Assembly (NCBI RefSeq): GCF_010748935.1
Contig: NZ_CP048797.1
Coordinates: 62,001-126,000, forward strand
Direction of reading: 5' to 3'
Source of the DNA: Providencia vermicola
GTDB lineage: Bacteria > Pseudomonadota > Gammaproteobacteria > Enterobacterales > Enterobacteriaceae
Length of the DNA stretch: 64,000 nucleotides
Shown in pieces: positions 42,876-54,009 of the stretch. The notes under the pieces are model-generated. The model was not told where the DNA came from, ran no database searches, and worked only from the letters and a program-made list of their open reading frames with translations. Each line of letters begins with the position of its first letter. Position 1 is the first letter of the stretch. Position numbers and translations under genes: made by a program.

Positions 42876-43721
42876 TTACAATCTCGATACGATAAAATAC
42901 ATCTCGTTTCCTAATTTCAATTTTTGCATGATTCTCAGATCTGACCCAACAAGATCATTCTCGAACTTAACAGTGTAATTCTCTTCCATCCCAACATCTC
43001 TCCCACTTATAGTTTTAATAGGAAAAGAGATCACAGCATTTTTGTATTTCCACTCTTGAAGAATTTTCAAACCAGAGGCCTCTTCCTGCCGATCGAGTAG
43101 AGTATATAGCTTGAACATAAGTAGAAGATCACTCTCGCCTGACGGATCGGATAATATATCTCCCTGTTTGACAACAATACCCTCTGGGGCGTTAAGCGTT
43201 CTCAACGAGTGTTCGATCGCTTCGATCATACCTTTATCAAGATCGAAACCTATGTATTGCCCAAGCATGCCAGCCTCCGTAAAGAATGGAAAAGAAAATG
43301 GATTCAAAGCGCAACCTGCATCGGTGATACTTGTTGGAACCCCTGTTACCTCAAAGATCTTTTGGTAAAGCTCATCGTAAGCCACCGTTCGCTCATTTGT
43401 TGAAGTGTGCAAGTTCAATATTTTCAGGCAGATCTCTTTTTCCCACTCCGTACGAGTTGCTTCATCCGTAGTTGGATTTGGTATCTCATGAATTATCTTC
43501 TCAATCTTCTTCTCCAACCTTTTCCCATCGATCCCACCAATATAAGCACCATATGCTTGATGCAATTTCTTGCGAACCTCCTTCTCTAGCTGCTTGGGAG
43601 GGTATCGATCGAAAAGCCTCTCAGTTACACGTCGTACAGTTGGTGGATAAAGTGTGGAGTATTTACCACTTGTGAGTACTTTGGCTGTTACTTCTTCGAT
43701 ATAATTATCGTTGGTTTTCAT
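42876..43721 (-). CDS. rmtC: RmtC, 16S rRNA (G1405) methyltransferase
   Basis: 281 aa from MKTNDNYIEEV (ATG 43721), the known RmtC length; the frame is open to 43763. It methylates N7 of G1405 in 16S rRNA with SAM, giving high resistance to gentamicin, amikacin, tobramycin and plazomicin. SAM-binding region SITDAGCALNPFSFPFF and YIGFDLDKGMIEAIE. Transcribed towards the nth-like gene from a promoter expected in the adjoining ISEcp1 remnant. Confidence 0.97.
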   Translation of the reverse strand: MKTNDNYIEEVTAKVLTSGKYSTLYPPTVRRVTERLFDRYPPKQLEKEVRKKLHQAYGAYIGGIDGKRLEKKIEKIIHEIPNPTTDEATRTEWEKEICLKILNLHTSTNERTVAYDELYQKIFEVTGVPTSITDAGCALNPFSFPFFTEAGMLGQYIGFDLDKGMIEAIEHSLRTLNAPEGIVVKQGDILSDPSGESDLLLMFKLYTLLDRQEEASGLKILQEWKYKNAVISFPIKTISGRDVGMEENYTVKFENDLVGSDLRIMQKLKLGNEMYFIVSRL

Positions 43722-43751
43722 ATATGGTCTGTGAAAAAGGATTATTTTAAT

Positions 43752-43975
43752 CCTAAATTCCACGTGTGTTTTTTATTAGCTTCAAAAATCACTATTTCAC
43801 GAAGAATTTAGACTGCTTCTCACACATTGTAACATTATTTACAACCACCTTTCAATCATTTTTGATAAATCATTGATTTCATCTTTGCTGCAATGATACT
43901 TAATAAACTCTGCAAGTTATCCACAGAGCAACACTCAATTTTATTGATGATATTCTTATTATACCAGACATTTTT
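43752..43975 (-). mobile_element. ISEcp1 right-end remnant
   Basis: Begins with CCTAAATTCCACGT at 43752-43765, the complement of the ISEcp1 right inverted repeat, 30 bp from the rmtC start. About 224 bp remain, cut by the IS1 copy. ISEcp1 is known to mobilise and express rmtC; its transposase is lost here, so the segment can no longer move by that route. Confidence 0.8.
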
Positions 43976-44030
43976 GGTGATGCTACCAACTTGCTGATTT
44001 AGTGTATAATGGTGTTTTTGAGGTGCTCCC

Positions 44031-44306
44031 GTGGCTTCAGTCTCCGTCTGCTGTCCCTCCTGTTCCGCTACTGAAGGCGTGATGCGTAATGGCAAAAGTA
44101 CTGCCGGGCATCAACGTTATCTCTGCTCTCACTGCCGTAAAACATGGCAGCTCACCTTCACTTATGCCGCTTCTCAGCCCGGTACACACCAGAAAATCAT
44201 TGATATGGCTATGAACGGCGTCGGTTGCCGTGCCACCGCACGACTAATGGGCGTGGGCCTCAACACCATTTTGCGCCATTTAAAAAACTCAGGCCGCAGT
44301 CAGTAA
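44031..44306 (+). CDS. insA: InsA of the IS1-family element
   Basis: 91 aa zinc-finger/HTH regulator ([19 protein letters not shown]). Ends soon after the slippery AAAAAAC at 44282-44288, where a -1 frameshift yields the InsAB' transposase. Confidence 0.9.
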   Translation: MASVSVCCPSCSATEGVMRNGKSTAGHQRYLCSHCRKTWQLTFTYAASQPGTHQKIIDMAMNGVGCRATARLMGVGLNTILRHLKNSGRSQ

Positions 44307-44728
44307 CCTCCCGGATACAGCCGGGCAGTGATGTCATTGTCTGTGCGGAGATGGACGAGCAATGGGGCTACGTCGGTGCAAAATCACGTCAGCGCTGGCT
44401 GTTTTACGCGTATGACAGGATACGCAGGGCGGTGGTAGCCCACGTTTTCGGTGAACGCACTATGGCCACACTGGAGCGTCTTCTGAGCCTGCTGTCAGTT
44501 TTTGACGTGGTGGTATGGATGACGGACGGCTGGCCGATGTATGAGTCACGTCTGAAGGGAAAACTGCACGTCATCAGTAAGCGTTACACGCAGCGAATTG
44601 AGCGACACAACCTGAATCTGAGACAGCATCTGGCAAGGCTGGGCAGGAAGTCCCTGTCGTTCTCAAAATCGGTGGAGCTGCATGACAAAGTCATCGGGCA
44701 CTATCTGAACATAAAACACTATCAGTAA
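44225..44728 (+). CDS. insB: InsB part of the IS1 transposase
   Basis: Frame -1 relative to insA; expressed as InsAB' by frameshifting at 44282-44288, so the region before that site is not translated alone. DDE domain: [34 protein letters not shown]. Complete. Confidence 0.88.
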   Translation: MPCHRTTNGRGPQHHFAPFKKLRPQSVTSRIQPGSDVIVCAEMDEQWGYVGAKSRQRWLFYAYDRIRRAVVAHVFGERTMATLERLLSLLSVFDVVVWMTDGWPMYESRLKGKLHVISKRYTQRIERHNLNLRQHLARLGRKSLSFSKSVELHDKVIGHYLNIKHYQ

Positions 44729-44743
44729 ATTGGAGTCATTACC

Positions 44744-44823
44744 AGATTGGCTTACACCATTAGAGAAATTTGCTCAGCTTGTTGATTATCATATGGCTTT
44801 TGAAACTGTCGCACCTCATGTTT
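44744..44823 (+). mobile_element. ISAba125 right-end remnant
   Basis: About 80 bp before blaNDM-1, ending GAAACTGTCGCACCTCATG, which matches my memory of the ISAba125 end found upstream of every blaNDM. It is cut by IS1 at 44743. It supplies the -35 part of the blaNDM-1 promoter. Confidence 0.75.
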
Positions 44824-44850
44824 GAATTCGCCCCATATTTTTGCTACAGT
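44822..44850 (+). promoter_or_regulatory. Hybrid ISAba125 promoter of blaNDM-1
   Basis: -35 TTGAAT (44822-44827), 17-bp spacer, -10 TACAGT (44845-44850), about 70 bp before the start. The IS1 insertion leaves it intact. Confidence 0.88.
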
Positions 44851-44925
44851 GAACCAAATTAAGATCATCTATTTACTAGGCCTCGCATTTGCGGGGTTTT
44901 TAATGCTGAATAAAAGGAAAACTTG

Positions 44926-45738
44926 ATGGAATTGCCCAATATTATGCACCCGGTCGCGAAGCTGAGCACCGCATTAGCCGCTGCATTGATGCTGAGCGGG
45001 TGCATGCCCGGTGAAATCCGCCCGACGATTGGCCAGCAAATGGAAACTGGCGACCAACGGTTTGGCGATCTGGTTTTCCGCCAGCTCGCACCGAATGTCT
45101 GGCAGCACACTTCCTATCTCGACATGCCGGGTTTCGGGGCAGTCGCTTCCAACGGTTTGATCGTCAGGGATGGCGGCCGCGTGCTGGTGGTCGATACCGC
45201 CTGGACCGATGACCAGACCGCCCAGATCCTCAACTGGATCAAGCAGGAGATCAACCTGCCGGTCGCGCTGGCGGTGGTGACTCACGCGCATCAGGACAAG
45301 ATGGGCGGTATGGACGCGCTGCATGCGGCGGGGATTGCGACTTATGCCAATGCGTTGTCGAACCAGCTTGCCCCGCAAGAGGGGATGGTTGCGGCGCAAC
45401 ACAGCCTGACTTTCGCCGCCAATGGCTGGGTCGAACCAGCAACCGCGCCCAACTTTGGCCCGCTCAAGGTATTTTACCCCGGCCCCGGCCACACCAGTGA
45501 CAATATCACCGTTGGGATCGACGGCACCGACATCGCTTTTGGTGGCTGCCTGATCAAGGACAGCAAGGCCAAGTCGCTCGGCAATCTCGGTGATGCCGAC
45601 ACTGAGCACTACGCCGCGTCAGCGCGCGCGTTTGGTGCGGCGTTCCCCAAGGCCAGCATGATCGTGATGAGCCATTCCGCCCCCGATAGCCGCGCCGCAA
45701 TCACTCATACGGCCCGCATGGCCGACAAGCTGCGCTGA
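44926..45738 (+). CDS. blaNDM-1: NDM-1 metallo-beta-lactamase
   Basis: 270 aa, class B1 carbapenemase, lipoprotein (LSGC lipobox, Cys26) anchored to the outer membrane. Zinc ligands in HAHQDK, the GHT motif of [20 protein letters not shown] and MSHS. Val88, Asp130 and Met154 match NDM-1 rather than the common variants. Hydrolyses nearly all beta-lactams except aztreonam. Start ATG 44926 after AAAAGGAAAACTTG. bleMBL follows 3 bp after the stop. Confidence 0.98.
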
Positions 45739-45741
45739 GCC

Positions 45742-46107
45742 ATGGCTGACCACGTCACCCCCAATCTGCCATCGCGCGATTTCGATGTGACAGAGGCGTT
45801 TTATGCGAAGCTGGGCTTTGCGACGAGTTGGAAGGATCGCGGCTGGATGATCCTGCAGCGCGGCGGTTTGCAGCTCGAATTCTTCCCCTATCCTGACCTC
45901 GACCCAGCTACGAGCTCGTTCGGCTGTTGCCTGCGGTTGGATGATCTCGATGCCATGGTGGCATTGGTGAACGCGGCGGGAGCCGAGGAAAAAAGCACCG
46001 GCTGGCCGCGCTTCAAAGCTCCGCAACTGGAGGCGAGCGGCCTGAGGATCGGCTACCTGATCGATCCCGACTGCACGCTGGTGCGGCTGATCCAGAACCC
46101 CGACTGA
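45742..46107 (+). CDS. bleMBL: BleMBL, bleomycin-binding resistance protein
   Basis: 121 aa of the glyoxalase/bleomycin family (LPSRDFDVTEAFYAKLGFATSWKD, LQLEFFPYP). Binds and neutralises bleomycin. Expressed with blaNDM-1 from the same promoter. Confidence 0.96.
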   Translation: MADHVTPNLPSRDFDVTEAFYAKLGFATSWKDRGWMILQRGGLQLEFFPYPDLDPATSSFGCCLRLDDLDAMVALVNAAGAEEKSTGWPRFKAPQLEASGLRIGYLIDPDCTLVRLIQNPD

Positions 46108-46111
46108 CCGC

Positions 46112-46750
46112 ATGCCCGCGAAAATCAAGATTTGCGGGATCAGCACACCCGAGGCGCTCGATGCGACCATCGCGGCGCGGGCGGACTATGCCGGGTTGGT
46201 GTTCTATCCAGCGTCGCCCCGTGCGGTTACGTCGAATGTCGCGGGCGCTTTGACATCGCGCGCAGCTGGCCAGATCGCCATGGTCGGTTTGTTCGTCGAT
46301 GCGGATGATGCTGTCATCGCCGACGCACTGGTGGCAGCCAAGCTGAACGCGCTGCAGCTGCACGGTTCGGAATCGCCCGAACGCGTGGCCCAGTTGCGCG
46401 CGCGGTTTGGCAAGCCGGTGTGGAAGGCGCTGCCCGTCGCCAGCGCCAGCGATGTCGCACGCGCCGCAGCCTATGCCGGGGCGGCGGACTTGATCTTGTT
46501 CGACGCCAAGACCCCCAAAGGCGCGCTGCCCGGCGGCATGGGGTTGGCGTTCGACTGGTCGCTGCTGGCCGGATATCGCGGTGCCTTGCCGTGGGGGCTG
46601 GCAGGCGGGCTAAATCCGACGAATGTTGCCGAGGCGATTGCGCGCACCGGAGCGCCGCTGGTCGATACCTCCAGCGGCGTCGAAAGCGCGCCGGGCGTCA
46701 AGGATACCGACAAGATTACCAATTTCGCCTTTGCGGTGCGCTTGGCCTAA
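46112..46750 (+). CDS. trpF: TrpF, phosphoribosylanthranilate isomerase
   Basis: 212 aa TIM barrel: KIKICGISTPEALDA (catalytic Cys), YAGLVFYPASPRAV, LQLHGSE, PWGLAGGLNPTNV, VDTSSGVES. A tryptophan-pathway gene carried passively from the environmental source of blaNDM. Complete; GC-rich. It is the last gene of the blaNDM transcript. Confidence 0.94.
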   Translation: MPAKIKICGISTPEALDATIAARADYAGLVFYPASPRAVTSNVAGALTSRAAGQIAMVGLFVDADDAVIADALVAAKLNALQLHGSESPERVAQLRARFGKPVWKALPVASASDVARAAAYAGAADLILFDAKTPKGALPGGMGLAFDWSLLAGYRGALPWGLAGGLNPTNVAEAIARTGAPLVDTSSGVESAPGVKDTDKITNFAFAVRLA

Positions 46751-46760
46751 ATCGCGTCGA

Positions 46761-47792
46761 TCAATAGGCGTCGTTCAGCGCAAAGATCGGCTTGCGGGTG
46801 CGCCACTGCCCTCGGGTGAAGTCGGGAAAATCTAACGTGCGATTGCCCTCAGCAATCGATTGTTCCGACAGAGGCGTGATCGCGCTCCAGGCCAGCGCGT
46901 CGTAAATGTCGATTGGCATCGGGGCCTTGGCCTTCAGCGCCTCGACAAAAGCGTGGATCACGAACCAGTCCATCCCGCCATGCCCGGCCCCTGCCGCCAG
47001 ATCGGCGTAGCGTTTCCATAGCGGGTGATCGTATTTCGCAAACCAGCCCTCGGCAGGCTCCCAGCGGTGCGGCTGTGGGCTCTTGCCCTCCAGATAGATC
47101 GACTTGTTGACGTCCATCCACAGCCCCTCGGTGCCTTGCACCCGAAAGCCGAGAGAATAGGGGCGCGGCAGCGAGGTGTCGTGGCACAGCATGATCGTTT
47201 CACCATTAGTGCAGCCGATCATGGTGTTGACCACATCACCCAGTGCGAATTTCACCTCGGCGTTGGGATGATCGGCAGAGCCGTTCTTGACGACATAATC
47301 ATGCAGCCCGCGCGCCTTACAGCCGAAGCCGCCAGCGCCCGCTTCGCCCGGCAACGCGACCTTCAGGGTGCGGGTCTGCGGCGGGTAGCACACGCCGGCA
47401 TCGGCGCAGCCCTGGTACTTCACGGTCAGGGTGGTCGCGCTCGCGCCGGCCGCGGGCGTGCCGGTGAGGGTGCCGAGCAATTCCTTGCGGTAGGTTTCGA
47501 CGTCGCCGAAGAATTCGTCGCGGTAGGCCTTGCCCTTCGGCAGCGCCATGGTCGCGCCGGTGAAGGCGGCATCGGCCTTGACCGAGGTGCGGTGCCGGTA
47601 CAGGTAATAGCCGTCGGCGATCCGCCAGCGCACCTCGATGCGGTCCGGCGCGGTGGCCTGCGCGGACAGGACGAAGACCTCGTCGACCGGCGGCAGTTCG
47701 AAGTCCTGGGCGACGGCCGAGGTCGCGGGCAGCGCAAGCAGCAGGGCGAGCCCGGCCAGCCAGCGGCGCAGGCGGATCGTGGATGCGGTCAT
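46761..47792 (-). CDS. Chimeric DsbD N-domain fused to a GH109/Gfo-Idh-like C-terminal part
   Basis: 343 aa in one frame. Residues about 1-150: signal peptide and the DsbD alpha domain (FELPPVDEVFVLSAQATAPD..., KYQGCADAGVCYPPQTRTLKVALP with its two Cys). From about residue 155: GCKARGLHDYVVKNGSADHPNAEVK to the end matches the C-terminal half of oxidoreductase-like/GH109 proteins, the part called tat in older NDM annotations. The DsbD membrane and thioredoxin domains are absent. So this is an in-frame fusion at a recombination joint, probably without either parent activity. Confidence 0.8.
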   Translation of the reverse strand: MTASTIRLRRWLAGLALLLALPATSAVAQDFELPPVDEVFVLSAQATAPDRIEVRWRIADGYYLYRHRTSVKADAAFTGATMALPKGKAYRDEFFGDVETYRKELLGTLTGTPAAGASATTLTVKYQGCADAGVCYPPQTRTLKVALPGEAGAGGFGCKARGLHDYVVKNGSADHPNAEVKFALGDVVNTMIGCTNGETIMLCHDTSLPRPYSLGFRVQGTEGLWMDVNKSIYLEGKSPQPHRWEPAEGWFAKYDHPLWKRYADLAAGAGHGGMDWFVIHAFVEALKAKAPMPIDIYDALAWSAITPLSEQSIAEGNRTLDFPDFTRGQWRTRKPIFALNDAY

Positions 47793-47796
47793 TGGC

Positions 47797-48126
47797 TCAG
47801 TTTACCGGTCGGCTCTCGGCGGCCAGCCATTGCAGGTATTCGGGCAGGCCGGACGCGGCTTCGACCGCGAGCAGCTCCGGGAGTTCGTAGGGATGCAGTT
47901 GGCGCAGGCGTTCCTGCAGGGCGGGGTAGGCCTCGGCACTGGTCTTGACCAGCAGCAGGACCTCGGCCGCGGCCTCGACCTTGCGTTGCCAGCGATAGAC
48001 CGAACGCAGGCCGGGCAGGAGGTTGACGCAGGCGGCCAGGCGCTCGGCCACCAGCGCGGTGGCGATGCGCTCGGCGCTGTCGGCGTCGGGACAGGTGCAG
48101 AAGCAGATCAGGGCGCTCACCGGCAT
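47797..48126 (-). CDS. cutA: CutA divalent-cation tolerance protein
   Basis: 109 aa from ATG 48126 (PVSALICFCTCPDADSAERIATALV); the open frame upstream to 48297 has no start signal. Motif NLLPGLRSVYRWQRKVEAAAEVLLLVKTS is the CutA1 core. Lies 4 bp before the dsbD-like gene on the same strand, the usual order of the NDM cluster. Confidence 0.92.
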   Translation of the reverse strand: MPVSALICFCTCPDADSAERIATALVAERLAACVNLLPGLRSVYRWQRKVEAAAEVLLLVKTSAEAYPALQERLRQLHPYELPELLAVEAASGLPEYLQWLAAESRPVN

Positions 48127-48319
48127 AGGGTAGCGGCTGCCCCGATCCGGCGGGCCTGGCGGACATCCGCGTGCGGCCCTTGAAAGTCGGCGGGCCCGCC
48201 CCATCTCGGTGGCATGCCGGGTTCGCCCGGTTCTGTTGTCCGCGGTTTGGCACTCGCTTCGCGCGACTGCTAAAATCGCCGGGTTTTTCCACGTCAATCA
48301 ACCATTTACCGAGGTTGCC

Positions 48320-48610
48320 ATGTCCAATATCAAGCCGCTGCACGACCGCGTGGTCATCAAGCGCATGGAAGAAGAGAAGCTGTCCGCCGGCGGGATCGTG
48401 ATCCCGGATTCGGCCACCGAGAAGCCGATCAAGGGCGAAGTCGTCGCCGTCGGCACCGGCAAGGTGCTGGACAACGGCCAGGTCCGCGCGCCGCAGGTCA
48501 AGGTCGGCGACAAGGTGCTGTTCGGCAAGTACAGCGGCACCGAAGTGAAGCTGGACGGCGTCGAGCTGCTGGTGGTGAAGGAAGACGACCTGTTCGCGAT
48601 CCTCGGCTGA
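48320..48610 (+). CDS. groES: GroES co-chaperonin
   Basis: 96 aa from ATG 48320 (GAGGTTGCC upstream): [28 protein letters not shown] and the C-terminal [16 protein letters not shown]. Forms the seven-fold lid of GroEL. GC-rich, Xanthomonad-like in usage, brought in with blaNDM. Confidence 0.96.
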   Translation: MSNIKPLHDRVVIKRMEEEKLSAGGIVIPDSATEKPIKGEVVAVGTGKVLDNGQVRAPQVKVGDKVLFGKYSGTEVKLDGVELLVVKEDDLFAILG

Positions 48611-48659
48611 TCGCGCGTCGCTCCCACACATTTCTCATCCGAATAATTTTTCGAGGTAA

Positions 48660-50306
<1,647 letters not shown>

Positions 50307-50330
50307 GCCCCGCGATCCATCAAGCAAGAC

Positions 50331-50361
50331 CACAAAGCCCGGCCTCGTGCCGGGCTTTGTG
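50331..50361 (+). terminator. groEL terminator
   Basis: 13-bp perfect stem CACAAAGCCCGGC / GCCGGGCTTTGTG with a 5-base loop. No T-run beyond the stem. Confidence 0.75.
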
Positions 50362-50494
50362 CGTTCTGGCGTCCGAGGCGGGAGACTTCCTACCCGCCCC
50401 GCGGCAATGTCTGACGCGAAGATCAGAAAACGCCGATATGAACGCGTGCTCGCGGGCGCAACCCTGAGCAGCCGTCCCTGCAACGGAGCGCTGC

Positions 50495-51078
50495 GTGCCG
50501 CGCCTGACCGCACCCCGGCGGCAGGCCGAGGTGTGCGCGCCACTGCCGGCCGCCCACGCCGCTGCGCGTTACGCGCGCCACCTGCCCGAGCGCACGCTGC
50601 TGTACGCGCTAGTGCAGGCGCACTACCCGGACTTCATCGCGCGTCTTGAGGCCGAAGACCGCCCGCTGCCCGAGTATGTGCGCGAGGAGTTCGAGACCTA
50701 CCTGCGCTGCGGCGTGCTCGAGCACGGCTTCCTGCGCGTGGTCTGCGAGCACTGTCGTGCCGAGAGGCTGGTGGCGTATTCCTGCAAGAAGCGCGGGCTG
50801 TGCCCGAGCTGCGGCGCACGGCGCATGGCCGAGTCGGCGCGGCATCTGGTGGACGAGGTGTTCGGCCCGCGGCCGGTGCGGCAATGGGTGCTGAGTTTCC
50901 CGTACCCGTTGCGCTTCCTGTTCGCCAGCAAGCCTGAGGCGATCGGCCCGGTGCTGGGCATCGTGCATCGTGTGATCGCCGGTTGGCTTGCCGATCAGGC
51001 CGGCGTGCCGCGGGATACGGCGCAATGCGGCGTGGTGACCCTGATCCAGCGCTTCGGCAGCGCGCTGAATCTCAAGTG
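50495..51078 (+). pseudogene. ISCR27-like transposase, 3'-truncated
   Basis: About 194 residues of an IS91-family rolling-circle transposase: zinc-finger region CEHCRAERLVAYSCKKRGLCPSCGARRM, then RQWVLSFPYPLRFLFASKPE, cut shortly after GVVTLIQRFGSALNLK; the HUH part is lost. ISCR27 is the usual neighbour of groEL in NDM clusters. The cut is the joint with the rhs gene. Confidence 0.82.
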
Positions 51079-53567
51079 TAACCCAAACCCTCACCTATGA
51101 CGCCAGAGGAAGACTTGTCAGCTCCACTGGGCCAGAAGGAACCACGGTCTACAACTATGATGCTGTGGGCCTCCTGAGTTCGCTGACCAAGCCAAATGGT
51201 GCAACCGTCAGCTATGAGTACGACGCTGCACATCGGCTGGTGGCGGAAACAGATGCACAGGGCAACCGGCGCGAGCTTGAGCTCAATGACCTCGGGAACC
51301 CAGTAGAAGAGCGACTGCTCGATGCGCTGGGCCAGACCCGTTGGATAGAGCGCCGGATCTTCAACGAAATCGGCTGGCTCTCCAGTGTCTCCGACGCCTA
51401 TAGCAATCAGTCATCGTTTTCCTACGATGTGGTGGCAAACCTGATACAGGAGACCAGTCCCTCTGGTAACACACACTCCTACAAGTACGACGGCTTCCAT
51501 CACCGGACACAAACGACCGATCCCCTCGGGAAGGTCACGCAGGTGCTCTACAAGGATACCGGCGATGTTTACCGTGTCTCCGACCCTCGTTCGCGCCTGA
51601 CCTACTACAGCTACAACGGCTTTGGCGAAGTGACCCAGGTCCGGAGCCCGGACACCGGCACCACCGACATTACCTATGACGAAGCCGGTAACGTGGCAAC
51701 GCGCAAAACGGCCAAGGGGCAAACCACAAGCTACAGCTATGACGCGCTGAACCGGATCATCGAAACCTCCAGCGATGTCGCTGGCGAATCGCCAATTCTG
51801 TACGGGTACGACGAAGCAACCTCACCATACGGCATAGGCCGCTTGACCTCAGTCGATGATGGCAACGGTGTCCGGAGATTTGGCTACACCCCCGAAGGAT
51901 GGCTGGCTTACGAAACCTGGGAAACCCACGGGCAGAGCCTGACTACCCAGTACCAATACGATGGTGCAGGCCTCGTCACGAAGATCACGTATCCCAGTGG
52001 CCGTGAGGTCTCCTACACCCGTGACTCAGCCGGTGACGTCATCGAGGTGACAACGACACAAGCAGGCACCACAACAAACCTGGCAAGCCAGATTGAGCGA
52101 GCGCCCTTTGGCCCCGTCACCAGTATGGTCAGAGGGAACGGCATTTCAGAAAGCCGCACTCTGGATCTCGATTACCGTGTCACCGGCATCGACGCTGCTA
52201 GGGTGCATTCGCTGGTCTATCGGTACACGCCAGACTCGTTGATTTCAGCCATAGACGACAATCTCAGCTCATCAGTCAATCAGTCACTCGGTTATGACGC
52301 GGTTGGCCGCATCACCTCTGCTGAGGGGATCTATGGCGTTTTGGGCTATGGCTATGACGCCACCGGCAACAGGACCTCGATCACGACCGATGGCCTGAGC
52401 CAAAGCTACACCATCAACTACATGAACAACTGGTTGGTGAAGGCCGGGCAAACCTCCAGAAGCTATGACGCCAATGGCAACCTGACGAAGCAGGGGGCGG
52501 ATACCTTCACCTATGACAGCCAGAACCGGCTGGTGGCCGCAACGGTCGCGGGAGTGACTGTAAGCTACACATACAACCATCTGGATCAGCGTGTAACCAA
52601 GACCCTAAACGGGCATACCCGGCTGCTGGTTTACGACCTGGCAGGAAACCTCATCGAGGAGCTGGACGCGGCCACTGGAGACGTGCTGGCGGAGTACATC
52701 TGGCTCGATGGGACACCCTTGGGCTTTGTTCAGTCAGGACAGACCTACCAAGTCCACGTCGATCACCTGGGCACCCCGAAGGCACTGACCGACGTCAGCG
52801 GCCAAGTCGTTTGGAAGGCGAGCTACAGCCCGTTCGGTAAGGCCAGCATCATCATCCAGGGGCCAACCTTCAACCTGCGATTCCCAGGACAGTATTACGA
52901 CGCGGAGACCGGGTTCCACTACAACTGGCGGCGTTACTACGACCCAGCGACCGGGCGGTACATTACCAGCGACCCTCTTGGCCTGATCGATGGAGTAAAC
53001 ACCTACGGGTATGTGCATGGAAACCCTATGTCCAATACCGACCCGACGGGTGAATTTGCGTTTGTTGGTGCAGGTATTGGAGCTGGGTTGGAGCTACTTA
53101 GCCAACTAATCGAAAATAATGGGAGTTGGAAATGTGTTAGTTGGTCAAAAGTTGGAATCGCCGGAGCGATTGGGGCTATAGGTGGCGGCTGGGCGTCAGG
53201 AGTTTTCAGACATGCCAGCTCCGGTAAATCGTGGTTCAAATTAAGCCAAAAATGGAGCAATGTCTCACCCAGAGTAAGGAAAGTTCAAGGGGTTCCACGA
53301 GGTAATGAGCTTCACCATTGGGCTATTCAGAGAAATGGCAAGTTTGGCAAATATGTTCCTGACTCAATAAAAAACCATCCTTGGAACTTGAAGTCCATTC
53401 CAAGAGATATTCACCAAAACATTCACGGCAATGGACCTACCCCATATAGCGCATTTGGTCGTTGGTGGCACGGGACGCCTGAATGGGCAAAAGTAGCTCA
53501 AGCCTCTCCTGTTAGTGGTGGTTTAGCTGATTCAATAAATGATGAGGGATGCGGTTGTGCAAATTGA
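51078..53567 (+). pseudogene. rhs: Rhs protein gene, 5' truncated, with intact C-terminal toxin tip
   Basis: The frame enters at the island border (TQTLTYDARGRLV) and runs 800+ codons of YD repeats to the core end (GLIDGVNTYGYVHGNPMSNTDPTGEF). After it comes a 180-residue variable tip with VPRGNELHHWAIQRNGKFGKYVP and IPRDIHQNIHGNG, an HNH-like nuclease look. The N-terminal export part is gone, so delivery should fail. The first internal start (51165 GTG) has no ribosome site. IncC types carry rhs1 or rhs2; not resolved here. Confidence 0.85.
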
Positions 53568-53979
53568 ATTTCCAGCGCTGCTTGTGAGCAGCAAGAAAAG
53601 GTCGCTCTTCGTAGTGGCATCAGAATCCGAGTTCGGGAAATGTACTATTCAGTCTTTGAGGAACGGTTATTTTGAGCTGATGGACATTTATGATTCGGAA
53701 GGTCGTCACTACAAAATAGACGAGGTTGCGAGCTACAAGCCGCTAAGTCCATTCTGGTACTGGCCTGTAGAAATTGTGATGTATGGTTCTCGACTGTTTA
53801 AGGCTAATTTCAATGCTGTTCTTATCTCTAATCTGGATTGCAAGGAGTTAAAATCTGAACTTTGTGATTTGGCTAAAAAGTACAGAAGTAATTTGGATTC
53901 CGGCGTCGGAATTGAAAAGATTATGGAGGAAATGGAGTCTGCCAGAACAATTAAAGAATTGATAAAGGTTTTTGGCTAG
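53539..53979 (+). CDS. Candidate immunity protein for the Rhs tip
   Basis: 146 aa, starts 29 bp before the rhs stop (ATGATG at 53539). Low GC compared with the rhs core, as usual for tip-immunity pairs. No domain recognised. By position it should bind and neutralise the HNH-like tip. Confidence 0.6.
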   Translation: MMRDAVVQIEFPALLVSSKKRSLFVVASESEFGKCTIQSLRNGYFELMDIYDSEGRHYKIDEVASYKPLSPFWYWPVEIVMYGSRLFKANFNAVLISNLDCKELKSELCDLAKKYRSNLDSGVGIEKIMEEMESARTIKELIKVFG

Positions 53980-54009
53980 TTATTCATTGAATACGCTGGT
54001 GTTAGTCTA

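Larger units (their letters stand above)
43976..44743 (+). mobile_element. IS1-family element (ISKpn14-like)
   Basis: Exactly 768 bp from GGTGATGCTACCAAC to ...GGAGTCATTACC. No matching 8-9 bp flanks (GACATTTTT left, AGATTGGCT right), so one flank was deleted or recombined. It now joins the ISEcp1 scrap to the ISAba125 scrap. ISKpn14 has been reported at this place in NDM plasmids; identity not confirmed. Confidence 0.88.

Noticed and set aside
44926..45738. Another NDM variant (for example NDM-4, -5 or -7)
   Set aside because: Met154, Val88 and Asp130 are the NDM-1 residues and I see no other difference from the NDM-1 sequence I remember.
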